DNA of 64,000 nt, from positions 30,592,459-30,656,458 of the forward strand of contig CM034543.1 of the NCBI GenBank assembly GCA_020002185.1, in the 5' to 3' direction. This document shows positions 34,984-46,144 of this stretch, piece after piece. Origin of the DNA: Paraescarpia echinospica (taxonomy: Eukaryota > Annelida > Polychaeta > Sabellida > Siboglinidae). The position numbers and the translations under genes were made by a program. Each line of letters begins with the position of its first letter. Positions within the stretch are counted from its first letter, which is position 1. The notes below the pieces were generated by a model. It made no database searches. It had not been told where the DNA came from and saw only the letters and a list, made by a program, of their open reading frames with translations.

Positions 34984-35375
34984 TCGAATATATCGGGCTC
35001 ACGTTTCCGCGTACGTGTCTTCGTCCGTCTCCCGGCTATACTGACTCGTTTCATGGCGTGTGCGCGTCTTATACGCTTACGCGGTCGCACGCCAGAGGTC
35101 AAGAGTTCGCTCAACATGTCCCTACCGGCAGCGGTGACGCGACGTTTGGCGGTCGTTCTGATGTTCTGTCCCGACAAGACGTCATCGGCTATGCGCGCGC
35201 CGGTCGATACCGCTCTCTTTCCCAACGCCACGGCACCTCTCTTGACGAGTGGCATGACGCTACGCAGTAGACCTCCGAATAGACTTCCTAGTCCGTGTCC
35301 TCGTTGGTATCGGACACCTGCGAAACAGGGAAGCGCACCTCCCGCTTGATGAGAGTAATATTCATTGTAATCCAT
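34984..35375 (-). CDS. Basic minor-capsid/pX-like Polinton protein
   Basis: The frame starts at 35375 with MDYNEYYSHQAGGALPCFAG, then RYQRGHGLGSLFGGLLRSVM, VKRGAVALGKRAVSTGARIA and a long basic tail (RPRKRIRRAHAMKRVSI … RTRKREPDIFD). A glycine-rich amphipathic N-terminus and an arginine-rich C-terminus are typical of a conserved Polinton/adintovirus virion protein, often likened to adenovirus core or minor capsid proteins. About 130 codons are open. The normal stop is lost, and the frame runs on into the next gene to 34830. It lies directly between the penton-like candidate and the capsid fragment, consistent with a virion-gene cluster. Confidence 0.7.
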
Positions 35376-35377
35376 CT

Positions 35378-36247
35378 CTAGAACAGTGCCGTCCGTCGTC
35401 GTCGGAAATGAAGTGTCATCGTCACCTTATCGATCTCGAATGGCACGCGTCGTCCGGTGTCGTCTCTCATATCGGTCTCAATCGTCCCGAACTCTTTACA
35501 CAAGAGAGTGACGTATTGGACGTTATCGAAACTCTTGGTCACGGTGGCCCCGTTCCTTCCGATAACCGCAACTGCTCCGCAGCAACGGTGCGAGACTGTC
35601 GCCGACGACACAAGTGTATACGTACATGGTGGTGAATCGTTGATGCATGTCCACCACGAAAGGGGCCTCTTTCTCGAAGGCGTACTCAACGTCAACGCTG
35701 TCTGTCGAATCGGAGACGGTGGTCGACGTCAGTCTGATGTTGTTTTCACGCATGGGTGGGGACATGGGTGCGTGTGGGCTTTGTATCGGTACTAGTGATC
35801 ACCGTCATACGGAAACCTAGTATGGTCTCCATGGTTCTCCCCAGGGTATGCTAAACTCGGTTGTGGGTGTCATGTGCAAGGTCAACTTGTGAGAGATGTC
35901 GCTGTAGCTCAGTTTCGCATTGATCTTGTGCGTCGACATTTTCAACAGTGCAATGTTGATGGCGCGCAACAATTGGGTCACGTTGTAGTAATACCCGTGT
36001 TCGATCTTGGCAGACGGAGTGTGGCCTGTGCTATCGGACTCGTATAGGTAGAACGTGGTATCGTCCTCACGAACGTAGTACCAAGTGTGTGGGTAGCGGA
36101 ACTCTACCATACCGCAGTCCAACTCGCCGCAGCCCGATAGCACGACACGACGAGGCAAGTCTGTAATGTAATGCGCCACGGTGTTATCGGGGGCGTGCGC
36201 ATGGAAACATTGCTAGGCAACGTGAAACAGACATCACTCGTCGTCAT
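35378..36247 (-). pseudogene. Conserved Polinton structural-gene candidate (possible penton), frameshifted
   Basis: From an ATG at 36247, the minus strand reads MTTSDVCFTLPSNVSM. A shift in a run of five Cs (about 36190) follows, and then HYITDLPRRVVLSGCGELDC and MVEFRYPHTWYYVRED. Further on are a GYYYNVTQLLRAINIA segment and TEFSIPWGE. A second break leads to APFVVDMHQRFTTMYVYTCV and VGDSLAPLLR, and a third to ATVTKSFDNVQYVTLLCKEF with IETDMRDDTGRRVPFEIDKV, ending at 35378. This order of blocks is a widespread Polinton protein of about 280 residues whose exact role is not settled; I suggest a penton or other vertex protein. At least three frameshifts make it non-functional. Confidence 0.65.
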
Positions 36248-36529
36248 GCTGCTGTTCAACGTCGGGCTGGGTAGCAGGTAACCCAACGAACTGCTCAACA
36301 GGGCCGTCCACAGAGTCGGATTCCCTTGTCCGATCGACAGTTTGTAGATGCAGACCAAGATGACAGTGTACAAGACGACTACCTGACACAGAAACACGAT
36401 CCCCTCTTTGGGACACGCGGTGCCGATGATGTGTCACGGAGTCCTCTCTTTCTGCGATGGCGGAACGACTTCGTCGTCTTCGTCGCTAACGGAGACCTGT
36501 GTTGTCGTCTAGTCCGTCATGGGTGGGCG
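36248..36529 (-). pseudogene. Small Polinton membrane protein, disrupted
   Basis: An acidic N-terminus (SVSDEDDEVVPPSQKE, about 36500-36445) is followed by a frame break. A hydrophobic segment IVFLCQVVVLYTVILVCIYK (about 36400-36340) comes next, then LWTALLSSSLGYLLPSPTL. One clear membrane-spanning helix and the conserved LLSSxLGYLLP tail identify a small single-pass protein commonly found upstream of the penton-like gene in these elements. An in-frame stop follows three codons after the first ATG, at about 36529. Its role, perhaps in membrane interaction of the particle, is unknown. Confidence 0.55.
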
Positions 36530-36553
36530 AATGAACGTTTGTCGGACGCGTGA

Positions 36554-37638
36554 CTAGTTTTTATAGTCAGCGAGGGCGTTGACATCGATCCAGCTGTTGA
36601 ATTTCGAAGGATATCCGAACCATTTCACCAACACCTCCCCTTGCCTGCCCACCTTGCGGCGCGCCACTATCGATTCCACATGGTACAGTTTATCGGCTGG
36701 ACCCGTCACCTTCTGCAACTTCGGTTCGTAGAAGGTTCCGTCCAGTGTCTCTCCGAGATCGTCCGTCAGGCGATAGACGGGTGGATCGGAAGGATGCACC
36801 TCGCGTATCGTGAATATTTTCTCGGTCCAATTCGCCATATACCCTTTATCGAAGCATCTCTTGACCTTGCTGATACGCACGTGATCCGCCACTTGGTACT
36901 TGGGCACACCCTTGCCGTGCCGACCGCCGTACAAGCGCTGCCACACCTCTAACTGATTCGACGCATTCACCTGCGACGGAGGCATACCGATGCTGCGGTG
37001 GGGGTGTCGTTGTACGAGCGTACAAGGACCTGAAGGATATTGATGTATCGCCACGTCTCGTGTTTCGTCTGGTATCGCCACGTACGCGTCTTTAATGTGT
37101 GATTAAAGCGTTCCACGATGCTCGCCTTGGTCTCCACGTTATAGGTGGAGAAATTATGTATACCGTACTTTTCCAATATACCCCGAACGCCACGGTTCAG
37201 GAATTCCAGACCTCTATCGGTATGCAACGTCAGCGGACGATCGCCGTCGGTGAACAGTCCGTCCAGCGCCCTCACCCTAGACGTCGCCGACTTGGTCTTC
37301 AGTAGAACGCATCGGGCGACTTTCGAGAAGACGTCGATCAACGCGAATAGGAACGTCGTACCGTCGTTGTCTCTTTACAGACTGGACACGTCGACGAGAT
37401 CGGCCTGCCACTGTTGATTCCGGCCTCCGACGACCACGCGTCGCCGCTTCAAAAGAACTCTATCCGATTTGTGTAGGGTATAGGCTTTCTGTTCCGATAG
37501 CCGTTGTTCGAAGACCTTTCTCGGTACACGCTGGATAGGTCGGAAGGTGGCTTGGCGCAAAGACTCGATTCCCCCGTAACTCCCCACCTTGTCGGGATCA
37601 AAGTAGACTCCCTGGAGCTGGTTGCTACGGCGGGCCAT
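36554..37638 (-). pseudogene. Retroviral-type integrase with C-terminal chromodomain
   Basis: This enzyme would insert the element into chromosomal DNA. From the ATG at 37638 (MARRSNQLQGVYFDPDKVGS), the N-terminal part includes KAYTLHKSDRVLLKRRRVVV and WQADLVD. The catalytic core shows LIDVFSKVARCVLLK, HTDRGLEFLNRGVRGILEKY and ASIVERFNHTLKTRTWRY, supplying D, D and E of the DDE triad. After the SH3-like barrel (KYQVADHVRISKVKRCFDKG) comes a chromodomain, YHVESIVARRKVGRQGEVLV followed by KWFGYPSKFNSWI, ending at a TAG (36554). Two lesions are clear: an in-frame TAA at 37375-37377 just before the first core Asp, and a one-base frameshift in a C run at about 37010. Confidence 0.9.
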
Positions 37639-37689
37639 GGTGTATGGATAATGTAGTCGATGGTAATCGCGCTCACGATGTGAAGTCGG

Positions 37690-38237
37690 GCTTAAGCGAT
37701 ATCGGTAAACAGACAACGCAGATTGTCCCGTGGATCGAACATTATGCTGTCGATTCGTGACGGTACGCCTCCTTTGAAGACTATCCCATTTCGATGTCTT
37801 GCGTCCTCCCGACGGTGGCGTGGGTAGGGCGGACGAGTCCATTCGTTGACGACGCGCGAGGGGTGTCCACTGCAGCGTTCGTCGCGCTCTACCGAGCGAT
37901 CGTGTGGCCGCTGCCGCCATTGCACTCTTCCTTTGTGTCTGTTGAATGCGTAGTTTCTTCCTGGCTTCGTTACCCACCAACTCCATGGGTAGATTTATGT
38001 CGCCGAGTTGGCGCGCAAACACCTGCCATCCCGTCGGATCGCCGTCGGTCTTTCTAGCGCGCAACAGATCGTTCACGAGATCCACCATGTTACTTCCGGG
38101 TACCGCTACTCCTTTGTGCATGAGCTCTCCGCGTCTAGAACCTGCACCTTGCGTCCTAGGCTAACCGTCGGTGGTGGTGCGCGAAGACTGTCCAACAGTC
38201 GTGGATCTACCAAGGCCATCTTCCGTGCGTGTTCCAT
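37690..38237 (-). pseudogene. Conserved Polinton gene of unknown function (MALVDPR type)
   Basis: The ATG at 38237 gives EHARKMALVDPRLLDSLRAP with a proline run. A stop near 38118 and a frame change lead to KGVAVPGSNMVDLVNDLLRA, GWQVFARQLGDINLPMELVG and a basic segment full of R, K and Q. Compared with the fragment at 30770-31110, the acidic middle of the protein is missing here, so an internal deletion is likely. It begins 7 bp after the stop of the upstream gene, as in a compact viral gene block. The last frame runs without a stop into the integrase start. Function unknown; the positive charge suggests nucleic-acid or virion association, which is inference. Confidence 0.6.
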
Positions 38238-38243
38238 CGTCTT

Positions 38244-38640
38244 CTACTTGAGTAGCACCTCTTTTAGCAAGGGTAGAAAGACCGCACCGGCGAACGGTGC
38301 TGGCAAAGCCGACAGGAAACCGCCGGTCTGTCCCTCGCCGACCTGATTACCCTGAAGCAAGATGAGACGTCTCCTTTCGGCCGGCAGCCTCTCCGTCCCA
38401 ACTCGCGGAGTTTCGTTTTGATCTAACTCAAACGTCGCCTCTGTACGGGCGTCAAGGGAATGTTCCTCTTCAATATGTTGTAGGCACACTCGGCCATTGC
38501 ACACAAAAGATCTGCGTCGGCATTGTTGATGATGGCTCGTCTCAATTTGGTGCTCTTGTAACTGCTCAGCGCCTGTATGCAGAGGATGTGTGTCTTCACG
38601 AGCTCAGATATGGTGCGACTGAAGAGACGATGCGCGTGCG
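38244..38640 (-). pseudogene. Small conserved Polinton protein
   Basis: The minus strand reads SSYKSTKLRRAIINNADADL, CAMAECAYNILKRNIPLTP and VQRRRLS, followed by an in-frame TAG. A frame shift then leads to QTGGFLSALPAPFAGAVFLP, ending at the stop 38244-38246. The pattern of a helical basic N-terminus followed by a G-G-F-L-x-x-L hydrophobic C-terminus is typical of a short Polinton/adintovirus gene found next to the ATPase. I do not know its function. A start codon could not be identified. Confidence 0.55.
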
Positions 38641-38648
38641 CGGTCGTC

Positions 38649-39223
38649 TTATACCTTGGGTTGGTACACGTACTGAACGCCGTCGTCCGGAAAGACGGCC
38701 GTGCGCAAACCTATATGTGACGGGTCGCGCGGATTCTTGAAGACCACCATGTATTGCGCGTTCAGACTGATCGTACGACTCTCCTTGTTTTTCGAAAACA
38801 GGTTCTGCACAAGATACAGTACGGACGTGTTCTGGTGATGACTATTTTTCGTGAACAAGATCGTGACCCGTTCGTCCGTTTCCGCCATGAAATCTGTGAC
38901 CACGAGGTTTCGCGTCGATGCGTCGAACGCGCCGTTCGGCAAGCCTTCCTCGAACTGCACCAAGTCGTTGTCTACAGACGCGTAAGCGCTCTGCTATTCT
39001 CCGTAACACCAGGGATCTTCTCGGGAGGCGGAACTATCATCGTTACGGCGTGACGTAGCACGCGCTTCACGAACGTGCTCTTTCCACACCCCGTCGGACC
39101 CGCGACGATGCAGGTGAAGGGATGTTTCCATCGTGTATCCATGACGTCGTGTTCTAGTAGGTGGTGGTCACGTTCGACGAGTCTCATTGGTCGTGACGTT
39201 AGATATGACGATACATTCACCAC
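38649..39223 (-). pseudogene. Packaging ATPase (FtsK/HerA superfamily)
   Basis: This enzyme would pump DNA into capsids. The Walker A motif is clear in FTCIVAGPTGCGKSTFVKRV (about 39115-39060). The next block is broken by both a stop and a frameshift (39005-38970). The Walker B region is then readable as NLVVTDFMAETDERVTILFT, where the expected second acidic residue after the first Asp looks altered. HHQNTSVLYLVQNLFSKNKE and RTISLNAQYMVVFKNPRDPS follow. After RDPSHI the protein jumps straight to LRTAVFPDDGVQYVYQPKV and the stop at 38649. In this family several dozen residues normally separate these two blocks, so an internal in-frame deletion is inferred. Confidence 0.85.
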
Positions 39224-39502
39224 ACGAGGAGCGAAGGGGAACGAACAACAAGACGTACAAGATGTACATGTACACCCCGACTGTTCCTACTACCACTACT
39301 TCTACGACCGTTCGCGTCCGTGACATGGTGTTCTATGTCGATCGATTGCGTGACATCTGTCTAAATAGTGTGATTTTTTAGTCTACTTTCTGCTTACTAA
39401 CCGCGTGACAGTTAGTGGCGCCTCTAAGCCCAACTGAGGTAGGGCCGCGTTTCCTCTTTGTGTTAGCAGTGTTTCGGCGTAGACTTACACAGCAATCGAC
39501 CG

Positions 39503-42500
39503 TTACACATCCACCGGTCCCGTGGTGACTCCGTCCTCGTGGACCATACGCTTCAAATCAAATCGTGACATTTATATTGCGCCGTTCCAACAATCGTTAC
39601 TCACGGCGCCGTACAGAATGTTCGGGAAAACAGATGAGTCTTAAGGTTTGATTTTAAATGATGTTTGCCATTGTTGTTGCAGTCAGCTTTTGCGGCAGCA
39701 AGTTCCACAGGGGGCTGCCACACAAAATGATCTGTCATCCCAGCTACGCGCTGCACGTGGTACACATAAATTATTGTGTTCACTGGAGCGAAACAATCGA
39801 GCTGGCTGACGTCTGTTCAAACATTTGGTGATATACTATGGTGCACAGCCAGTCAGTGCTCGGGGCGTGAGTAGAAGTATCTTATACTCTACTCTAACTG
39901 CTATCGGCAGCCAGTGCAGCTTGATTAATAGAGGTGTGACATGACAGAACGTCCTGGCGCCGTCAACAAGGCGAGCCGCCAAGTTCCGTACTCTCTGCAG
40001 CCGTTCTAGTTGTTTCACAGGCAGTCGGTGGAGCAATGCATTGCCAACGTCAAGTCTGCTGGTAACAAACGCATGTATGATTTGTTCTGTCGCTGCAGGT
40101 GTTGGATAACGTCTTATTCTTGCAATATTTCGGATATGGAAAACTGCAGATCTATAGACAGCAGTCACATGCGTCTCCATCTTCCTCTCGGCATCGAACT
40201 GTACACCAAGATTCCGTACATTCTGCGTTACGGTGACGAAACAGTCTCCAATGCATAATGTGCGCAGATCAATTTTTTTGAGTTGTTGCGCAGAGCCAGA
40301 CAAGACGACTTCTGTCTTTGAGTCATTCAACTTTAAAAAGTTTGTCATCATCCACGTCCTGATCTCCGCTACACATTCTTCAATACGGACGACAGCCGCA
40401 GCAATGTCCTCTTGGTGGGGTTTCACTGGCATGTAGATTGGAGTATCATCCGCGAAGAAATGACACATGAAATAGTACTTTCGAATAATGGTAGCAACTG
40501 GTGCTACATAGATGGAGAACAGCTGAGGACCCAGCACGGAGCCTTGTGGTACCCCATATGCCAGAGGACGAGCAGGCGATATAGCATCGTGAATGTGGAC
40601 AGAATGGACTCTGTCTCTCAGGTATGACTTAAACCAGTCCAGTGTATCTTGGACCACTCCGATATCATGTGATAGTCTATGCAACATCACTTCATGGTCG
40701 AAGGTGTCAAACGCAGCCGATAGATCAAGGAGAACCATAATGACAACATTCTGATTGTCCATTGCGTGCAGGATGTGATTCTGCATACAGGCAAGGGCCG
40801 TATCAAGGCTGTGATTCGGCTTAACGCTGACTGATAGGGCTCACAGAGATTGTGCTCTGACATGTGAGCTGACAATCTCGCAGTAACGACACGTTCTATT
40901 CGATAGATAGGGTAGATTTGACACGGGTCGGTAGTTATTCAAGACAGTTAAGTCTATACTCTGTTTCTTGAGTACTGGCCTGATGTGCGCTTCGTTCAAG
41001 TGCGAAGGCATTACCCCCGTTATCAGAAACAGGTTAACAATTGTCATGAACACAGGTACAACATCGTCTCTAAGAAGCCATGTCGGAATGGGGTCAAGTT
41101 GACAAGATTTCACTGGCGATGACTTGGATAATGGTCGCTTGGCATAAACGTAGGTCAAAGCCGCACGTTCCTGAATGTACGTCAGCACGGACGAGTGATT
41201 CACCCGGAACCCGCGGTTCTTTCCGCTTCCGCTCCGTCGTTTGGACAGCACGTCCAGGAACGACTGCTTGTCGATGGTTTTGAGTCGTTTGTTCTTTCGT
41301 TTGGTGCTGTATTTGTCGACGGGACCCGAACAATAGTAGGTATTGCTGCATTGACCCAGGAAACAATCGCCGGACCATTCGACCTTGAAGAGTCCCGTTG
41401 TTCTCTTGTCGTACGCTTTGCGCGCCTTGCAACACGTCTCGGTGTCGCTCCACGGACGTCCAGCCAGTCGACAGCGCACGTAGTTGCTCTAATGATCGGC
41501 GCAACATTCTGACGGTAGCCATTCGAAGCGATGACGAAAGTAGTGTACGCGCAGTGCAGGGGTCACGAGGTCGTCGACGGACTCTCCTGCCAGAGCTAAG
41601 TAGGCGCTGTCCGTATCGGTTTCGCAGTACTCGAACATCGGACGTTCCACGTACCTGACCATGAAATCGTAGTAGAACTCCAACATGCGCAGTTTGGCCC
41701 ACTGCAGCACGAAGAAGCCCACGTGCGTAGGCAATGCTTATCTGACGCTGCTCTTGTGCATTTCGATCTCGTACGCATCATCGGTGACGACGTTGCGCTG
41801 TCGAAAGCGGCGATCGTTGATCATGACCGACGCCCTCTTCTCCGTACAGTAGGCGACTTCCCGGTGCTTATCGACATTATAAATTAATTTCCCATAGGAA
41901 GAATTCCCCATCAACTTGTTAGTATCCGCGATTATGGCCTTGTCGGGGTGAACGTCTCCCTCGCAACGTGCAGCGGACAATGCCTCGCCGAATCGTCGGA
42001 AGCAGACAACCGGTGTATACTCGATGACCTGGTAGACGTGCGTCACCTCGAGTCCGTGCTCGAGGTACCATCGCAAGAAAGGTGTGGCGAGCAAGATCTT
42101 ATGTCCACGATAACTTCGGACGAGCATGCGACGCGGGGTTACCATGATATCGTGTTCTTCGGCGTATCGACGCATGAACGGTCATCGCGGGTAATGTGAA
42201 TGTTCTTGAAGATTGGCTGCATATCGGCAAAGTGTGCTCGCATTTCCTCCGGTACACGAATGTCGCACTGAATCATTCCGAACACGGTGCCGTTGCGTAC
42301 GCCTGTCAGGATCTGTTGTGACGTCATCTTCCGTCTGACGTGTCGACGGCGGGGAAAGGTGGCGTCCAGAAACAGTTTCATGCACGGATCGCGTCTCGTG
42401 ACCTTCCACTCGCATTCCCACAACTCGACGACCTAACACAGTTCTTTCGCGTTTCGGCGAGTAGTTGAGCCATGGGTATCCCATTGACCTCGTTGTCCTC

Positions 42501-45412
42501 ACGACCGGTGCACGGACATCCGTGGTAAAAGCATCCGTGAAACTGATATGCATTATTTGTTTCGCTGCACCAACCGTCCACCAGCAGTATGCCGATCCGC
42601 TTCTCTCGTCCGTTGGACTGGTGACGTATAGCGCGTCTTGTGCTTTAGGTCTCCCACGTGAGCCATTCGGCGGCCATCTGTCCGGTGGGCTATGCCGCTT
42701 CAGGTCGGAACTCCTTCTCTTCCCGTCGTCGCGTGTACCATCCCGTCGGCATGTCTTGCAATAGGGACCAGAGGTAGAGAGCATTCGCGTCATAGTCAAC
42801 TATGGACTGACACGTTCGAGCGGCTGCATCACCGTAGTCGTTCCGACGTATATTCGTGACCCCTATCTCGTAATGTCTGGTGAAAATGAATGACGCCCCT
42901 CCGACGATGTTATCTCTTTCCAGCTGATGGAGATCCTTGTTCGTCTCGTTGAAGAGCGTAAAGAATGTCTTCGGCGGCACATAGTTGAACAGGTAGGTCA
43001 AGGTCAAACCGGGTATGCTGATGCCTTGTTTGAACATGTCGAGTCCGCGTTGCCGGTAGAAGGCAAACTGTTTGGCGATGGCCTCCAAGAACGGCACGAC
43101 GTCCGTGGTGTTGTACCAGACGAGAAAGTCCCACAACGTCTTCATGTCGTTGTCTCGCCACGCCTCTTGACAACGGGTATAGTTGTCGTCGGATATACCT
43201 TCTTTCTTCAGTCGACTGAAGAAGGCCTCTTTGGGAGGCAGAGCGGTGTCGTCAAGTCGCTCCAAGCTATCCATGTACTCGTACGGAAAATGAACCGTAC
43301 GCTTTCATGTACTTATCGTACGAGAATCCCGTGGCGATGTATTGAGTCATGTCGAGCAATTTCAGGCCATCCGTCGATAGACACATAAACGTGTTGCCAC
43401 GTTTGATCACATGAAACGCTCCGTCATCCTCCTCCTCCTTGTCTTCCTCCTCCTCCTGCTCCTCATCCTCTGTTTCTTTCGTGGACAGAAAGCAGGGCAC
43501 CAGGAACTGTTTGACGACGTTCAGATCGTACCTGCCCGTGTTGAATCCGACGACAGGCAACTGATGAAGCCAACCGTGCAATTGACCCATGAGCGATTTG
43601 TAGGGATTGGTCGGTTGCCGCTGTGACTCTTTGTCCACCGCCTGTGCCTCCCGTTCGTCCCAGCTCGCCTTCTCTTCCGCGAGTTGGTGAAACACGCTGT
43701 CGTAATCGTCTTTGATGGCTTCGTAGGCAGCATAGCTCATAGACTAAAGAATGGACATCATGTCGGACACCAATGTGTTGCTATCGCCGTCCGATATGAG
43801 ACATCGCACTTGTTCGAATCCGGGTACATTACTCGCCAGAGACACGCTCAACGGTATGTGCCGTGCAACCCATTGGACCTCGGTACTGTCCGATGGAAGC
43901 TGTGACGTATCAAACCAGGAATCGAAGTCGAAGGTGGCACGATAGGGGTAGTAGCGCAACCACTTAGGAACACGAATGTTTTCGTCGTCCAAACGCTGGA
44001 AGACTGTCGGAGACTCCACAGGGATAGATTCTTCGCACACCTCCCCTACACGTGCACTCGTGCCTCTCCAGTTTGGATACGTATTTCCATAACGAGTCAC
44101 CACACTTCCTACATCGATACGAGTGACAGAACATGTTCACGACTTGTATGTAGGAACAGTATGTCTCGTGGAGATTAACGTACCACGTGTCGGGATAATG
44201 ACACACCGAACGACGCACGAGTTCAGCAGTCGCCTGTCCATCTTCTTCCTGTGGTTTGACGAGTGTAGTGGTCTCGACGCGATAGAGGTCGTCCATCGTC
44301 ACCCCGTCAATGCCTTTCATAGCCACTCCGTCTCGAACTTACTTCTCGTAGAGTACCTTCACAGTGGGTTTCAGGTGACGTCGGTCACACCCATGATGCA
44401 GAGCCAGGCACCAGAACAGTCACAGATTATCGGTGTACTTCTTGTTATGGTTGGTGTCCCTTTCCAGAGCGATGACGGCTTTGTTCTTCTTGATGTAGCT
44501 CGGAAGTGTGACGTTCACATATTCTATCGGATTGTCCACGATGCTATTGACGAAGAATGTGACATTCGTGATCACCTCGCATACCCACTGACTGTCCGGA
44601 CGTTGATTGATCACTCACTGCAACACGTCTGTTTCTCCGATACGCTCCAGAAATGCATCAAGATCTTCAGTGTTGGTAATAAGACACGGTTCATCAAGGT
44701 AACGACCACAACAGTTGCAGGACGAATGATAGTATCTGTATCGACCAGTAATCTTGTTCCTCAATACAAAACCGTAACTATGGTTAATTTTGAAAGCGTG
44801 CATCTGTTCACGGAACTTGCTTTTCAGTGTCGGTTCTAGAACGGACGTGTCTGGTGTTGACACTCTGTAATTTTAACTGGATTGAACAGGTCCTCTGGTC
44901 ACGTGAGTTCGGATAGCCGACCAGTGGTCTCGAACGTCGTCACGCAGCTCCCTGGACAGAGTGTCGGCGAAGGGGAGTCGTGGCGGAAGACGAATGGTGT
45001 CGTCGTCGACGTCGTTGGTATCACGTGGTCGTTCTTCGCGTCTCGGTCGCTTGGGTAGTGGTTGGTCCGTGACCTCTTCACGTTTGCTACATACCTTCGT
45101 GAATTCTCTTGCACAAGTCTCACAGCGGTGTGTATCGCTTTTCTGTGATGGTACCCTGTCACATTAAATCCTCATGTGACGTAACAAGGTATATTGTCTC
45201 GCGAAGTCTCTTGCACATGTCGGACAGCGGTGCATAATGCCTTTCAGTGTTTCATCAGATGGCGCCACTTGCGACGATGGTTTGCTGTAGGCATGGTCGT
45301 CAGTTTGTGGTGACTGGATCGACGGGGATGAACGAGTCAGATGTATGTGACGTTGTAAATCATCGTAGGTGTCGAGGACGATGGCGCAGTGGCGACATGT
45401 GTGTTGCTTCAT
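39503..45412 (-). pseudogene. Protein-primed DNA polymerase B with N-terminal zinc fingers
   Basis: This would be the element's replicative polymerase. The N-terminus has C2H2-like fingers: HTCRHCAIVLDTYDDLQRHI, HRCPTCARDFARQYTLLRHM and HRCETCAREFTK. An in-frame TAA (45164-45166) falls between the second and third. The exonuclease domain shows RATFDFDSWFD (about 43930), VVGFNTGRYDLNVVKQF (about 43540) and FSYDKYMKAYG (about 43310). The polymerase motifs are DYDANALYLWSL (A, about 42780), DTNKLMGNSSYGKL (B, about 41895) and the catalytic DTDS (C, 41606-41617). The C-terminus YIQERAALTYVYAKR is cut by a LINE at about 41136, and the last residues (MVHEDGVTTGPVDV) lie beyond it, ending at 39503-39505. 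Without the LINE it is about 1440 codons. More than eight frame breaks are present. Confidence 0.9.
39554..41135 (-). mobile_element. CR1-clade LINE inserted in the Polinton polymerase
   Basis: A 5'-truncated LINE starts inside the reverse transcriptase with SCQLDPIPTWLLRDDVVPVF and NNYRPVSNLPYLS. A frame break follows near 40860. A 316-codon open stretch (40786-39836) then carries LDLSAAFDTFDHEVMLHRLS, AYGVPQGSVLGPQLFSIYVA, the catalytic box FFADDTPIYM and a thumb ending LHWLPIAVRVEYKILL. The C-terminal tail near 39640 reads HLKSNLKTHLFSRTF. The 3' end has short ATTTG repeats. The 5-mer CGCTT (plus strand) sits at both junctions, 39549-39553 and 41136-41140, a candidate target duplication. 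Because this copy is more intact than its host gene, it inserted after or during the Polinton's decay. Confidence 0.88.
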
Positions 45413-45748
45413 CGTGATGTATCTACCTACAACTGAAGAATAAGGGATCCTTGCATGTTTCTACATATCAAACACTGCGTGACGTCATATAAGCGTGTGG
45501 ACGGTGGCTACGTGAGCGCTGTGATGCAAAGATTATGCACGATTGGATAGAGGTGTCAGCCGGTGACGGAGGTGGATAGATGTCAGCGTGTGGACAGAGG
45601 GGACGTGGCTACGTATACACCGATGACTCTACACTGTTGTATCTGGATCTTCAGTCTCAGGTGGGCTTGTGGACTAAAGGAGATATATATTGAATACGTG
45701 CGTGCCTTTGATCCTCGCATGCGTTGTATACGTGAAATCGGACACTGC
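45413..45748. other. Gap between Polinton genes, possible promoter
   Basis: No ORF is supported. On the minus strand, GCTTATATGACGTCACG (about 45479-45495) combines a TATA-like word with a TGACGTCA CRE-like palindrome, about 65 bp upstream of the PolB start. A local near-duplication of GCGTGTGGAC … GTGGCTACGT lies at 45493-45520 and 45578-45615. Confidence 0.4.
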
Positions 45749-46126
45749 CTAATTCAAACTCTGAAAGATCTTTTGACGGGAAACCCTGTACATATTTTCG
45801 TGCTCGTCCTGCAACCTGCGATACAGTGCGTTGGACACGTAGCGCATACAGGCGTTGGTCATGGTTGTCATAAAGATATCGTGATCCATCATTTCCTCTA
45901 TGCGCTTTTGAATGGCATTCACCTTCGACACACTCTCCTGTAATTCACTACAAGATTCGTCTCCACTAGACCACATACATGTCCCACACACAATAGAACT
46001 TGCCTCGTCATCGGTGATATCCGAGAAATTCAGACATCTTTTGACAGTGTTGGATGCTACGCGAGTTTCATCGGCTGGTGTAGACTTAGCCATCGCTTCC
46101 TCCGTGTTGTCTAGCCAGGCGGACAC
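45749..46126 (-). CDS. Unrecognised small Polinton ORF, intact
   Basis: An uninterrupted 125-codon frame; the first in-frame ATG gives MAKSTPADETRVASNTVKRC at about 46093. It is acidic, with a central CGTCMWSSGDESCSEL cysteine group and a helical, coiled-coil-like stretch QESVSKVNAIQKRIEEMMDH. The end is basic (RLQDEHENMYRVSRQKIF). I recognise no family. It shares strand and spacing with the neighbouring Polinton genes and, unlike them, shows no obvious lesion. A weakly conserved accessory gene is possible, and chance survival of a short frame cannot be excluded. Confidence 0.45.
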   Translation of the reverse strand: MSAWLDNTEEAMAKSTPADETRVASNTVKRCLNFSDITDDEASSIVCGTCMWSSGDESCSELQESVSKVNAIQKRIEEMMDHDIFMTTMTNACMRYVSNALYRRLQDEHENMYRVSRQKIFQSLN

Positions 46127-46144
46127 GCGCTCGAACGACGACGA

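Noticed and set aside
34866..35349. Plus-strand ORFs of 134 and 143 codons over the capsid region
   Set aside because: Antisense to the minor-capsid-like gene, with no family signal; GC-rich DNA gives long shadow frames.
42182..42799. 205-codon minus-strand ORF
   Set aside because: An alternative frame of PolB. The family motifs (QSIVDYDANALYLWS, CFYHGCPCTG) fall in other frames over the same bases.
44123..44839. 238-codon plus-strand ORF
   Set aside because: Antisense to the PolB N-terminal region, with no recognisable domain.
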